From Straminergon stramineum (taxonomy: Eukaryota > Streptophyta > Bryopsida > Hypnales > Calliergonaceae), in the NCBI GenBank assembly GCA_963920665.1, contig OY987271.1, forward strand, positions 15,503,350 to 15,567,349: DNA of 64,000 nucleotides, given 5' to 3'. Position numbers and translations under genes: made by a program. This document shows, piece by piece, positions 34,800-50,024 of this stretch. Under the pieces are notes generated by a model that was not told the origin of the DNA, did no database searches, and worked only from the letters and a program-made list of their open reading frames with translations. How positions within the stretch are numbered: position 1 is the stretch's first letter; every line of letters begins with the position of its first letter.

Positions 34800-36503
34800 G
34801 CACTTTCTTATCCAAAAAACCCTAAAAAGAGTGTAGAACCAATATAGGAATGTCACATTCCAATATAGTATTTGGTCTAGTTTGAGAATATTATAGCTAG
34901 AATGGCCCAACCATGAGTTGTAAATAGGTTAGAACCCAACTAATTGTGGCAATTTGGTCAATTATGAGTGATGGGCATATCAGGCTCAAAACCCCACATG
35001 GGACTGACATCTCTAAGCTAGATTTGATGAAGGGAACCCCGGTGAGGCATAGGAATGAGTTCCCAGAGATAGGTTCTAGTTTCCCCATTCCACCAATGAA
35101 ATAGCAGAACCCCAAATTGTAGATATTGAAAATACCAAGGCGGGACCATGGAGGAATCTAAGGTCCAAGGAGGGAGGGTTGGGGTTAAACCCATGTCCAG
35201 GAACCAACGGCAAAGTCGGTTCACCAAGATTCTCCCCGGTGTAGAAGATTCCCTGGCCACCAATAATTAAACGAGGGGGTGGAAATTGTCCCCCTTGGGC
35301 CAATGTGTAGAGTAAAAATATGAGCCTACACATGTGTCATGGAACCCCATGGAAGGTTCCTCAAAAAGTTTCGAAATTTTCTAATAGTCAGAAGATGTCT
35401 TTCCGGATGGTCAACTCCCCAAACCTGCGATGGGAAATTCTTGGAAATTTTCCAAATGGCGGTAAAATCCCACTAAAAATTAGCATAGCTTCATTTATGT
35501 TAATAAGCTACCTTGATAAGTTTCACAACATTCTAATAGTCAGAAGTACGCGAACCTACAACATTCCCCGACAATTAACAGAAATTAAAGTCCACGATGG
35601 GTTTGACCGGCAGAGCGGGAGCATATGAAAGTGGAATGGAGTACAAGATAGGTTGTTCCTCAGTCCTCCATACCTACTTAGGAGCCTAGGCTAGTTACTT
35701 TTGCTAGAAAAGCCAACCCCCCAAAGTTGGGATTTTCCTCGGTTTTTGGCATTAAGTTGGCGCTAGGTTTTGCTGCGATTTTGAAGATAGAAAAGGGGGA
35801 GGGGATATCTATAGACTAAAAATGGCCTTCTGAAGTCAATGGCTCCATCTATTTGCAATTTGGAGTTAATCTCCAAAAGTTAGCTTAGTGGGCCAGCATA
35901 GGATGAAAACCTTGAGTTTTGGATGAAAATCCAAGAAGATAAGGTTAACTTAGATGAACGAGGAGAAGTGGGTGCCCGGGAAAGAGTATGAAAGGGCACC
36001 CCTTCTCCTCTCTCACACCCCCTTTTTGTGTAATTGGGTCCGTTGTATCCAATTGATGTTGGAAATTGTGGTACTTAGTCACAAACCTTGCAACGGTATT
36101 TTTGGGGCACTTTTGGTCATTGTTGTTGTTTTTGGAGCTTGCATGGCCTTTGTGGGACCCTTGCCTTTTCTTTTGATTAAGCATGGTACTAACTCTTCCA
36201 AGTTTGAGCTTGGGAGCCCTTACTAACTTCCTAGGGTGATCGAGGTTGTGGGTGCTTGCCTTTGGGAGACCCGTTTGGTCACTCCCCTTGTTTTCGTGGA
36301 CTAACCCTAGAGCAACCCCCCATATGACTAGCGATGCCACTTTGGGGGGCCTTTAGTTCAAGTTATTGATGCTACTAATCCGTGTTGCTAGGCTTGTGTG
36401 TTCAAGTCCTTTTTCGTATCTTTTGTCTTTGTCCCTAACCATGGCGTGTTAGTCCTTGGTCGAGAGGCATGAGGGTGTGAGGGTAGTGGTTCCTGCCTGT
36501 ACG
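34800..36503. other. GC-richer repeat-derived region
   Basis: GC content is higher than in the flanks without recognisable exons. TTCTAATAGTCAGAAG occurs twice, at about 35379 and 35529. Open frames at 35018-35333 and 35945-36340 are Pro/Trp/Gly-rich without a known motif. This may be a decayed retrotransposon, but no reverse transcriptase or integrase motif is visible. Confidence 0.35.
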
Positions 36504-36750
36504 GCAAAGCTTTGAACCCCATAGGATAAATGAGTTTTCATGGTATGTGAGATAAGTGGAAGGATAGCAAAGCTTTGAATCCTCTAGGGGTGAAAAGTCT
36601 TAGCAATGTGTTAAAAAGGGGAAATGATGCCGAAGTTTTGAACCCGCTAGGTTGAAAAGTCTTAGCATTGCGTTAAAAGGGGAAACGACAGTGAAGCTTT
36701 GATCCCCCTTGGGGTGAAAAGTATTAGCGGTGCATTAAAATCACCTCACG
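36504..36750. repeat. Four-copy 61-63-bp tandem repeat
   Basis: Units begin near 36504, 36567, 36629 and 36690 with GCAAAGCTTTGAA or variants. They continue GGGTGAAAAGTCTTAGCA and GCGTTAAAAGGGGAAA. The last unit is truncated. Moderate divergence indicates an old array. Confidence 0.8.
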
Positions 36751-39689
36751 GGAGAACCATGGGACCACGTGGCCCCTCTCCCCACAAGGTTTAGTTCCCA
36801 AAATACGAGGGGAACAAACCAAGGTTTATATCCCAATAAGAAACAATAGGAACTAGAGGTCAAGGTTGGTATAGGGGATAATTAGCAACAATTAGAGTAA
36901 GGCCTTTTTCTATGCGAGCTTAACCCATGACCTGATAGCAAAATCATGACCTTTTAACCCCCTTTTTAGAGCTCGAGATAGGAAAAGAGAACAATCCAGA
37001 AGCAGCCCAACCACATCCCCGGCACCCCCAATAACCAGATAGGGCAGGGGTCTGGTGTTATGGATTTTGGCACAAGGGCGGGTGTTGGAGTTTTAGGGAG
37101 GGGTCGGGGCTATGGGTTCCGGCGGGTGTTGGAGTTCAGGCTGGGCTTTGGGTTTTGGGGAAGGAAGTTGGGTACTGGGGGGTTCTGGCACAGGCTAGGC
37201 TCTGGGTTAGCACTAGGGGATTGGGTTTTGGGCTATCTAGGACTGAAAGGTACAAAAGAAGCTGCAGTCTAAAATTGAAAGGAAGAGGGGAGGAGGTCTA
37301 CAACACACTCAACTACACTAAGCAAACTATCGGGGCGGGGAATCCAGCTCCCCGTCTCCCATAAACAACCTGAGGCAACGAGCAAACGAGTAAAAGAATG
37401 AGGAGAAGACAAGGGGGAGGACAATTTGAAGGAGAGGAGTAGGTATAGATAAGATAAGAGGGAAAATCCACAAGACTTACTTAGGCCCTTGATTAGAAGT
37501 AGGTAATCACCTCGAGATTAAGTGTAAGACGTAAGTATAGGACATAAGAAGTAGCTCAACTTGGAGGAAGATATAACACGTACTTAAGATTAGCTTAGTG
37601 GGTGAGATCGAGGGTTAGTTGGTCCACCTTCGAGTGTGGGAGGAAAGAAAAAGAGGAAGAAGAAAGATCAGAAATTAAATCCTTATACCAATTTATTTTA
37701 TGATTACAACGGTGGTTCATTGTCTCACAGCATGGGAGTTCATGGTGGAAGAGGTAGAGTTTCTGGTGGGCACAAGAAGTGACACAAGCTCCGAGGTATG
37801 ATTTAAACCTCTCCAAACTTTCCTTAGGACTCTAACTAGAATTTAGCAGCTTGAACCGAGGCCTATCCCTAGTTCAGATCCGTAGGACCGTAGGTCAAGT
37901 CATTTCCACAGGCATAGGCATAAAGAGGGAAGCCGTGACTTTCTAAAACCCTAAGGCACGCCCTAATCGGGTGAAAAGTGAGGAAGTTATTGATGGATGA
38001 AGTTTAGGGTCAAATTAGATGAAGAATAGCTAAACTCCGTGTCTTACAGAGAATTAAACACATGAGGAGGAGGCTCCCAATCAGGGTCCAGGGCTGAAGA
38101 GAAAAGTCAATTCCGAGTCATAGGCTAGGAGAAACTAGCGGATGAAGTTTGGATAAGGCTTGGATGAAAATTCGTTAGAAATCCCCGATCATGGTCAAAC
38201 TCCAGATATGGGTAGGAGAAATCCTTTTGAACCATAAATACAAATTTCGGATCTTTCTGAATTGGGGAACTAGGTGTAATTGATGGATGAAGTTTGAGGA
38301 ACCAAGTAGTGGCCAAACTTCATCCACCCATAACTTTTTCTAGGAAGGTCGGATAAGGTCGAGTCTTATATTTTTAGAAATGGAACGAGATGAACTAGAG
38401 GTTTCCTAGGATAGTTCTTCCCTGGTGTGGGTCCCATCCAAATCATCCAGCAGGCCCTCCGTCTGGTCGGCCCAAAACATTGGAAGTAGTTTAAGCGAAT
38501 CTTGCAATTGGGGTCACTTAGGCACTTAGTAAAAAGATTCATTGCTTGGAAGGCATAGTGGAACACGCTTAAACACCCAAAAGTAGGAGTCACTTAGTTG
38601 AAACCCAAAACTTGGTTGTGTTCGCAAATTACCAAGGGTGGGTAATTTGGCACTCACAACTATACACTCAAAGGCTACATCCTTTAACCCCTAAAGTCCC
38701 ATTGTCCTCTTGAGGGACAAAATGGATTCTAGGTAGGTTCCTACGGTCTCAATACTCATTATGGTTTTTGAAATTTTGTTTTGAAGATAGAAAAATGTAT
38801 GAGCTTTCTAGTAATACAATTTTTATTTCAATTGGTGCATGGGGACTAAAAGTTATGGCACAAAAGACCTTTTTTAGGTGTGATGGGAAGAACCCTACAC
38901 ATACAATTTCTTTTTAATTTAAAATTTTTTTTTCTCATAGATTGTAATTTTATCTCAATGGGAAGCTTTGATTTATGTAGTTTGGATTTGTTGTGTGAAA
39001 GTTATGGACAATCTTATTTTTTAGGCAATCAAAGCATCTTTTTTTAAAAATAACTTGAAAAAAAGACTCATTTTTTAATGCAATTTTCACAATTTAAAAA
39101 GAAATTGACTACGTTAAATTTTCTTGCTAAAACAATCCCACCATTGGTATTATACTATTTCAATTCCACATTAGAGTTGTTAACAATTTTATTTTCCTTT
39201 CAATCTTGGACCTACTTCTACTTAACAATTTTTTCAAGAATGATAATCAAATTTTTTCCTTAATTCCTAGACTTTCAACTCAATATTTCAATATGAAAAT
39301 TTTTAAATTCAAAGTCTATAGTGCAAAAGTTTCACGAATGGTAGTGAAAGCCATATGAAATTGGAGGTCAACATTCAAAAAACTTTTTTCACAACTTTGC
39401 ATGCTAGTATCTTTCAATTTGTAGAGCCAAATTGCATGAATTTTTTTTTGAAACAAATGAAAATCCATTGCAGAGAAAGTCATCAACCTTGGAGGCTAAA
39501 ACATCAAATTGAAGCCAAACATTAGCAAATTTGGCCCAATGCATGTCAGAATTCTAAGGTTGATGATAGCTCCACGCTGAATCTTCAACAAAGCAACACA
39601 CCCGAAGTCTAAAAGAGCCTCCCACAACATATTTTGAATCCTTGGAAAAGGCCACCGATCTTGTGCAAAAACTAAGCTATTCCTGGTAA
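36751..39689. other. Non-coding region with G-rich segment
   Basis: Positions 37044-37232 are strikingly G-rich on the plus strand, with many runs of three or more G and repeated GGGTTTTGGG or GGCGGGTGTTGGAG motifs. TTGATGGATGAAGTTT recurs near 37990 and 38280, with a complementary AAACTTCATCCA near 38316. A diverged R6 arm lies at about 39130-39250. No gene is supported. Confidence 0.4.
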
Positions 39690-40660
39690 GGGAGGCAACC
39701 CATTTCCAACCACTTAAGCAGTTAGACCTATCTGGAGGGCGAATTTCTTTGGGGGGGGATTATCCAGTGTGCAGAAATAGAGTTAAGAAAGTTTCCATAA
39801 TTTTCCAAGTTTTTATTTCTCAAAACATATTTACTATGAATTTTCTATGAGCACAAGATTCCGTTCCTCATACACTGGTCATATAGGCCTTTTTATTTCC
39901 CACCAAGGATTGGTTCCAATATTGAGAGTGTTGTAAATCACTCTCAATATGCATTTGGGAACTGTGCCGTGATTAGTCACTTTCATCTCCTACTACGCGG
40001 AAAGAGAGCAACCTACATTGCCAAAAGGGGGTGTGATCAAGAATAGGTTACCTTCCATAATCCCAATAATCCAGTGGATGGAGCCCCTAAGCAAAGACCA
40101 TATGGTTTTGAAGTCATGTAATCTCTAGGGAATCAAGGATCCGAAAATACATTGACACGAATTAAATCTTTGGTAGGGTCCCAAGACTAGTGGATCACTA
40201 TCTAGGTGATGAAGGATAGACTAAGCATAATCCCAAACAACTTGGGCTTTCGAACATGAGTAAGGCATACGACCCATTTGCAACCACTTAAGCAATTATG
40301 CATATATAGAGCTTGAGATTCTCAAGTGGGGAAATTTTCCTATGTACAAAAATAGAGTTGGGAAGGATTCCATATTTTTTCATAATTTTATTTCTCAAAA
40401 CGTAATTACTATGAACTTTTTAGCTTAAGATTTTGTTTGACCCATATTGGTCATATAAATTTCTGTATTTCCAACCAAGGGTTGGTTGCAATATTGATAG
40501 TCTTGTAGCCAATCATAATGTGCCACAACTACATTTAGAGCTGTGCCACAATTAATCACCACTCCTCACTATCTGGTTAGAAACAATAGAAAGAATTGTA
40601 ATCTACATAGCAGAAATGGGGGGGGTGATGGGAAAGAGATCACCTCCCTTAGAATCTGTA
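39690..40660. repeat. Two-copy ~574-bp tandem duplication
   Basis: The block from about 39690 recurs from about 40264. Shared landmarks in order are CAACCACTTAAGCA, ATAGAGTT.GGAA, TTATTTCTCAAAAC, TACTATGAA, TTGGTCATATA, AAC.AAGG.TTGGTT and GCTGTGCC. Copies are diverged. Antisense to the first copy, at about 39490-39730, an open stretch of roughly 75 codons without Met is present; it suggests that a transposon-encoded protein once lay here, but I cannot classify it. Confidence 0.6.
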
Positions 40661-41714
40661 CATGAGAGTCTTTTCAAGACCAAGATCATAGCATGTACAT
40701 CAAGTATCAATGCCCGGAACAATCTAAGCTCGCCATGAATTAACAGCTACCGCATTGTGCCACAATGACCACATGAATGTCGATTCTTCTTGTGAGTGGG
40801 CTTTGTGCTATAAGGTAGACCAACTTATTACCACCCTAATTTGCAATCTGAGTATATTAGGACCAACTCTAGAAGGGGCACATATTTTTAGAGGAGTGCG
40901 CATGTCTCACAAATCAAACCCAAATGGAATTATAATTTTATGATTTAAATTGTAATTTCTATGAATTTTTAAAATGGTTTGTCTTGAAATTACAAAACTG
41001 CCACTAGACTAGGGTCATCATAAATATCCTATCCAAAACCTATAACCACCATTCCATGTACCTATTAGCACTTGAGTATCCACCAATCAAAGACTAACAA
41101 ATTACCCAAGTTGGAATTAAATAAATGCACTGAAATTATCAGATAAGCAAATAGATTTGGCTGAGTTTTAGGTTGGAGATGGGGCTAAAAATAGGATGGC
41201 AGTTATATGAAGGTGGTGGAAATGAGGTGGTCTACCTTACATCTTCCCACACGGGAATAAACGTGTCTGGGAGATGCCCTGGCCACTTTGAAGGAATAAA
41301 CTTAGATCAGCTAAGTTGACAATGTTGAGTGAGAAATTGGCAACCTACACTCAGCCATATATTCTAGTAACGGTTTCCCGTTACTCCATCTCCATCTGCT
41401 GGGGTCAAAACTAAGTGACTGCGAGATGCCAACAAATAAAAAAAGGGGGGACCGAGTACTACCCTTAAAAATCTGTATAATCCTGACTCGCCAAATGAAG
41501 CCACTGTACATAATTCCACCGGTAGAAATTGGAAGCATGGAAAGCTGCCAGGATTGGGCTCAGACTGTCGCACTTGCTGATCCAATTGGGAGGGAGAAGG
41601 TTTGATGTTGAGATGGCACTACATTGATGTTGGGAGCGCTGATTTGCCATACAATTGATGGGGTTTGGTCCTCTGGGTTGGAGAAGACACCAACCGACCA
41701 GTGTTAGGGAATGT
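40661..41714. other. Non-coding DNA
   Basis: No gene supported. Overlapping minus-strand frames at 41311-41650 are short and lack domains. Confidence 0.5.
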
Positions 41715-41915
41715 TTTACCGGCTATTTTCCTTCAATTCCCAAATTGAACAGGTTTTTCAAATATAGAGTCTGGTTATTTTCTCTATTTTCTATTCAAAA
41801 TCAATTTTTGTTTGGTTTTTTTCCACCAGATTTTTTGCCATTGTTTTCAAATTGCAACTAGTTATTTTTACCAAATCCACAGGCTAACTTTGAACTAGCC
41901 GCCAGTTCTTCCCAG
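41715..41915 (+). repeat. Dispersed repeat R4, copy 1
   Basis: The run GCTATTTTCCTTCAATTCCC, then TTTCAAATTGCAACTA and GGCTAACTTTGAACTAGCC, recurs in reverse complement at about 63265-63480. The conserved stretch is ~200 bp. Confidence 0.75.
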
Positions 41916-42879
41916 ACATTGAACCGACTTACATGTTGACTTGATTTTGTTGAACAATTAGTAATAATGGCCAGTCATGGGGAATCATGGAGATGAGAAA
42001 AAACCAGTGGTGTCTTTCTAAGTCTGTAAGTGGGAATTTGATGGAGAAAGTCTCGATTGTTAGAATCCCAGAGGTCTCCGATGCTTCACATTCCACTACG
42101 AGCTAAAAACTGCATGCAATTTTCACCACATGATCTCAAACAAATGAGGTAGAAGATCCTACTGCTAGATTCTAAAAAATATATTTTTTCTGATTTCTTG
42201 GGTGAACGCAGCAGAACTAGCAGTTTTGAGTCATTTTTGACAGAAAAATGACCTTGGGACTTAGCCCGGGCTAAGGGTTAACTCAATGATGTGACTATGG
42301 CATCAGTCAATACTAAAAGTTGCACATGAGAAACGGGATGAAAATCATCCATTCTTCAATATGCACGACGGAAGCCTAGTTGACCATCCAGAGGACATAC
42401 CAGTAAAACGTCCTTGTCCTCCTTCCAGGTTAACACACGTGCTTTAGACCCATCCATGATGCTTATAAGATGCAATGTACCCAACCCCAACCACAGAGCG
42501 TACAATTTCTTATATATGCCTGCAGAACATGAAGTGAACATGCAGTAGAACACACACCTTCATTATCATTTCATAATATATAGACTATCATTTCAATAGT
42601 CTTGAACATAAACTACATACAATCTACATTAACCTATATGCAACGGTATCACAAAGTGGTAGAACCCACACTCGTAACACCTGGCCTTCTATACTCCACT
42701 GAGCGGTTCTCAAGAACCCGAGTTCAAACCTGACCTATTTGGATCCAATGTTGGCTCCAGGTATGAAGGATGGTATTTAGGAATCAGTGTAGTAGCAATA
42801 AGGAGGGCTAATCTGTACAGGGGCTTCTCTGAGAGATGAAGATGTAATTATGTTCCAATTCTTCAATTAGAGAAAACAT
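41916..42879. other. 3' flank of the protease gene, with an R2 copy
   Basis: About 42085-42270 is the second copy of dispersed repeat R2. Around 42640-42740 an AGTGGTAGAA...GAGTTCAAACCT pair resembles the A and B boxes of a tRNA-derived SINE, but no cloverleaf forms. The right end should contain the protease 3' UTR. Confidence 0.4.
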
Positions 42880-45625
<2,746 letters not shown>

Positions 45626-46234
45626 CGCTACTCCACAAAAACGCAAAATTCACAACAACTCGCGCACTCCGCACAGATTTCTTTCCCAACGAGATTCTTT
45701 GCAAATGATCGGAGAGTCGGGTTTTTGATAGCTTTCCTTGCACGATCCCCTCTTCGCCTGCACGAGATCAAGGGACTTGGATGGATGAACAATGATGCTC
45801 ACATTCGTCGATTGACACATTATTTTCGTTGATGATTTTCATCTCCAATAGAGGTATCATCCGAATTTGTGGATGAGAAATGACGAATTGGATGAAAGAT
45901 GCTGGAATTTGATCGGTGGAGATAGTTTTATCATTCGTTGGGTCGATGAGCTTTTATCTTTGGAGTGGAGGGACGTGAGAAGCCCACATTAGTAGCGTGT
46001 GAATCTGTTGAGTTGCTTTCTGTTCAGCTTTTGGCAGTTTTAGCGTGTGAATCTCGCTCACTGGGAACATAGTACGTAAGTTACTTTACTTTACTTTTTT
46101 TTAGGGTAACTTATTTCAGTTATGAATTTGTTGTTGTTGTTGTTGCTTCTGAAACAGATCATTGTGGTCCGGACAGTAGTTTATTCTAATTCCATAAATT
46201 AGTGTATGTGGGATATTTGCACTTCATCCATTGA
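45626..46234. other. Promoter side of the protease gene
   Basis: This holds the probable 5' UTR and promoter of the minus-strand protease gene. A (TTG)n microsatellite, GTTGTTGTTGTTGTTG, lies near 46127-46145. No specific factor site is called. Confidence 0.35.
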
Positions 46235-46600
46235 CCTACGGTGTGAAAGTTATTGAACTTTGAAGATTTTATGAATCCAAAAATTAGAAAATTACTTTTA
46301 CTTTTATTTTGGTTGTGGCAATGGCATAGGGCACACTAGTCCATACCTTAAGTTAAGTTGTTTGTTTGTTTTGTTTAATTGTTATGTTGAGATCTCTTGG
46401 ACCATGCATCCCCTAGCCGTGTGTTTAGTACCATCAGAAAGCCCTTGGTGAGGAGGGGTGGCACAGGCTTTGTTTTGTAGCGTTCCAATCTACAGTGTGA
46501 AAGTTATTGAATTTTGAAGTTTTTATGAATGAAAAAATTAGAAAAATATTTTTACTTTGCTTTCGATTGTGGCAATGGCACAAGGCACACGAGTGTTAAG
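46235..46600 (+). repeat. Dispersed repeat R3, duplicated
   Basis: A ~105-bp motif, GTGTGAAAGTTATTGAA ... TTGTGGCAATGGCA, occurs at 46235-46340 and again at 46489-46595. The intervening piece with GGTGAGGAGGGGTGGCA recurs before the same motif at about 62255-62456. This is a dispersed, locally duplicated transposon-like family. Confidence 0.65.
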
Positions 46601-47117
46601 ATTAAAGTTAGAGCTTCTCCATCGGGGCACACCATATTGCCCTAGCATGCTACAGGAGCTATGAGTTGTCATATTCCACTAGTTGGAGTCTTTGTCATTT
46701 TTTACCTCAAATTGCACCACAATCTACGCTCTATACTTAAACCTGCAATGCCCTCATATGTTGAATTATACCATGAAAAACTTGCAAAACATGAATTTTT
46801 ATGGCACATGAAGGTTAAAAGCGGGTGGGCAAGAGGAGTGGGCACTATAGTGGTGGGATGGACCTTGATGAATAAGTGGCTTAGACTACGTTGAAATTTC
46901 ACGAAAGTGAAGTGGGATTGCAAGTTGCCTGAAGCACAATATATATTGAGCATGATGTTAATTACATTTAAGAAAATAGATTTAAGAAAATGCATAAAAG
47001 AAAGAATATTCTTCACATTTTATTTTTTCACCTTTTTGAATTTGAATTTGAATTTTAAAAAACTCAAAATCCTACACCTTGTACCCTTAGAAAATATCCA
47101 AAAATCACTACACAATT
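46601..47117. other. AT-rich non-coding DNA
   Basis: No gene is supported. TTGAATTTGAATTTGAATTT marks a short 6-bp repeat near 47036. Confidence 0.5.
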
Positions 47118-47268
47118 AACTTTGAGAGGAAAAGACTCTCTATGTGAGTTTCATGGAAGCTTTAATCATTGTGACTAATGTGACTAATGCCCCCTTTTGG
47201 GGGGCATTAGTCACAATTGAGTAAATCTTCTATAAAACTCACAAGAGAGTCTTTTTTCTCTCAAAGTT
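47118..47268. mobile_element. Foldback MITE / long hairpin
   Basis: The outer arms pair (AACTTTGAGAGGAAAAGACT with AGTCTTTTTTCTCTCAAAGT), as do the flanking TGTGAGTTT and AAACTCACA. The centre pairs GTGACTAATGCCCCC with GGGGGCATTAGTCAC around TTTTG. The whole ~150 bp folds into one imperfect stem. It encodes no protein. It is most likely a small foldback transposon; a transcript would be a substrate for DCL processing. Confidence 0.75.
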
Positions 47269-49860
47269 TTCACACAATTGTTGTTTTCTTAAGCTACCCA
47301 ATGTGTTGGGTCAAAAATGAATTCCTAGTTCATTAATCATGTGCCTTAGGGATCAAGAGTTCCTAATTCTTTGTGGCTTTTCTTAAGGGTGTTAGTAGGG
47401 GTCTAGCGTGTTCATTTTGATGTGGACTAGTAGAGATGCTCTTGGAAATGGTGTTAGAGCATCTATATTTAATACTCCCAAGGTCAAGAGTGCATATACA
47501 AGTATGTCATTTGTTGGGCATTCTTGAAGAAATTACATCATTGACCAATTATTGTAGGAGGGACTCTTTTAACTTGACTAAAATCCAACTTTCCAAGGAA
47601 GAATGTTACATGTATATATCTAAAGTTCATCATAGTCAAATATATCCCATTAGATTATTTTCAACCTTACAAATTCACATATATATTCAATGTTAAAGCT
47701 TTCCTACGGTATTGATGAAGGTATTGAAGTCCTTTCTCTTCATCTTGTGACGAAATGAAAATGTTAAAGAAGTATTAAACCAAATAGAGTACAAAAACCT
47801 ATATGGTCTCATTTGATTTGAGTTTTGAGTTTCATATTCTACTTTGTTCAATCTTTTGGTCATCAACAAATTTTTAACCCTTCTTATTTTTTTTTAACAT
47901 TTCTCCTCTCATGTCTTATGTGTACAACAAACTTGAATAATATTATTTTCAAACACTAACAAACTCTTCAATTTGTTCTCTTTGATGGAAACACATATTT
48001 TCATCACTTATTCTCTATAAAAAAAAAGTAAGAAATTCTTTTTAAAATTATGTAGAACTATTTCTAGCAAAAGAAATTAACATAGCATCATTCAAAATTA
48101 GGTGACAATTTGGAATTCAATGGAATATAAATAGAGGTCTTTATATGATTGCATAGACATCACTTCAATGTGTTTATTGAAACCTCCAAATGCAAATTTT
48201 TATCTAAATAATAAAGTTATCTATACAATTATAAAGTGCGACCCTCAATCCAGTGGGCTCTATTTCACTTTCATCCTAGATTGCATTTGACATTTTATTA
48301 AAATTGTATTTTTGGGGGAATGACAACAAGGCATGATTGCATGTAATTTAATCACTTTGAGCTATCTTTATCCTAAATTGAGGTTTACATCTCACCCTTG
48401 TACAAATTAATGAAGTTTATTGGCATCAATTGAATTATAAATTTGTTTTGATGCCATCTTTGTGGCTCAAAGTTGCAAGGATTGGATTTAAACCTCAATT
48501 TCAGAAGTGAGTCCCTAAATGTTATTCCATTGCTTTTGTGCAATAATACCTTCTTGTCATTTAAAAAAAAATCAAGTTGAATAAAAATAAAAATGCAATA
48601 TTGAATATGAAGTGATCTCCATTACAATGATATTTCATGAGTTTTAGGATAACTCACAAAAATTCTTTTCAAATTTTTTATACTTTGCAATACTTCTACA
48701 AGAAAAATATCATTCTCAATTATTCTTTCCCTTTACATATGCTAAAATGCTCAAAGTCATAGACATGAGTATTGTTGGGTAAATGTGCTATACAATTTTA
48801 CTTATATCTTTGAAGTAAATTTTACGTCAATTTCATCAAATTGATCTTGAAGAAAAGTGATCTTTTGAAGACTTAAGTACTATTTTGGATTAATGTGAAG
48901 CTATTTGAACAAAAATTTGCCTATAGGCACTTTGTTCATTTAGTTTGCATACCATGCATTGTGATGACCTTTTAATTAGTAATTGAAATGACTATTACTC
49001 TTCAATTGATATTTCCTCCTAAATCCTTTAGTATTGTAAAAATGATAACCGAGTCTTCCTGTTCAAAAATTTTATGTATGAAATTGAAAAAACTAGCAAT
49101 GATAATTGTCTAGAATAATGTTGTTGTGTCATGTTGCACTCTTCCCATTCTCTCCAGACTTGATGAGCAAATTGAACTCTATATCATTTAACTTTGATTG
49201 AAGAAGATGGAATCATCAAATAAGGGATTCCTAATTGCTATACATCTGCGAACCATCCAAATCAGAAAATACATTTGAGAAGAATGAATGTATTTAAAAA
49301 AAACCTGATGACATTCAAACATCTTCTCATGGAAGTGTTGCAGCGTGATGAAACCTTAGTTTTTGATAGCAGCAAGGTCCATTCAAGTGTGTCTTTGAAC
49401 TTGAAAAAAATAAAAATAATTTTTAAAAATGGTATGGGTTGGTAATTTGTCCATTTCAATTCACTACACATAAATCAGTGAATGGACCTAACAGCATGTC
49501 TGAAACGAGCCCCTTGTCATTATCATATGAAATTCACAAAATCTAAAGCTCGTGAAATACAATTCCACATAAGATCCCACTTCATATTAATATAAAATAA
49601 TGTTAGTTCTAAAGTTTAATTAAAATTGAATTTCTAAAAGAAACTCTTACATAGTTACAAAATTTTTAATTAATATGAAATTCATATAAAGGTCAGATCA
49701 TATGAAAGTCATATAATAGTGCAGTGTGAACTTGATTGGGGGTGATTTGAAATAGAACCTTAAACCCTAAATAATCTTCGAGAATAAAGACCGATCAATT
49801 CCACTCCCATCACTGACTTATTGCGTGTTGCCCTGTCCCTCGAGTCGAATTTTCGCTCAA
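47269..49860. other. AT-rich gene desert
   Basis: No coding region, RNA gene or splice-bounded exon is visible. Base composition is strongly AT until about 49780, where the promoter side of the B3 gene begins. Confidence 0.5.
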
Positions 49861-50024
49861 GACGTCAATGTCGACCGAATTACAGTGTCAATGTACTTTG
49901 TTTTTGATGCAGAAAGCATAGCAGATGATGATTCATTTCTAATTTCCGATGGAATGTAGCGTCTGACGTAATTACTAATACTTGTAATTCTCTGAACGTC
50001 AATGTCGAACGTCAATTTCGGCTG

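Noticed and set aside
35018..36340. Several 80-130-codon ORFs in a GC-richer repeat region, considered as retrotransposon remnants
   Set aside because: No reverse transcriptase (YxDD), protease or integrase motif, no primer-binding site and no long terminal repeats could be seen.
36504..36750. 62-bp array considered as a CRISPR array
   Set aside because: There are no unique spacers between repeats and divergence runs along the whole unit; it is an ordinary tandem repeat.
42640..42740. Possible tRNA gene or SINE
   Set aside because: Box A- and B-like words are present but no acceptor or anticodon stem pairs; too weak to call.
49740..49790. AAACCCTAA words considered as telomere-type repeats
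   Set aside because: Only isolated single words occur here and elsewhere, with no tandem array.
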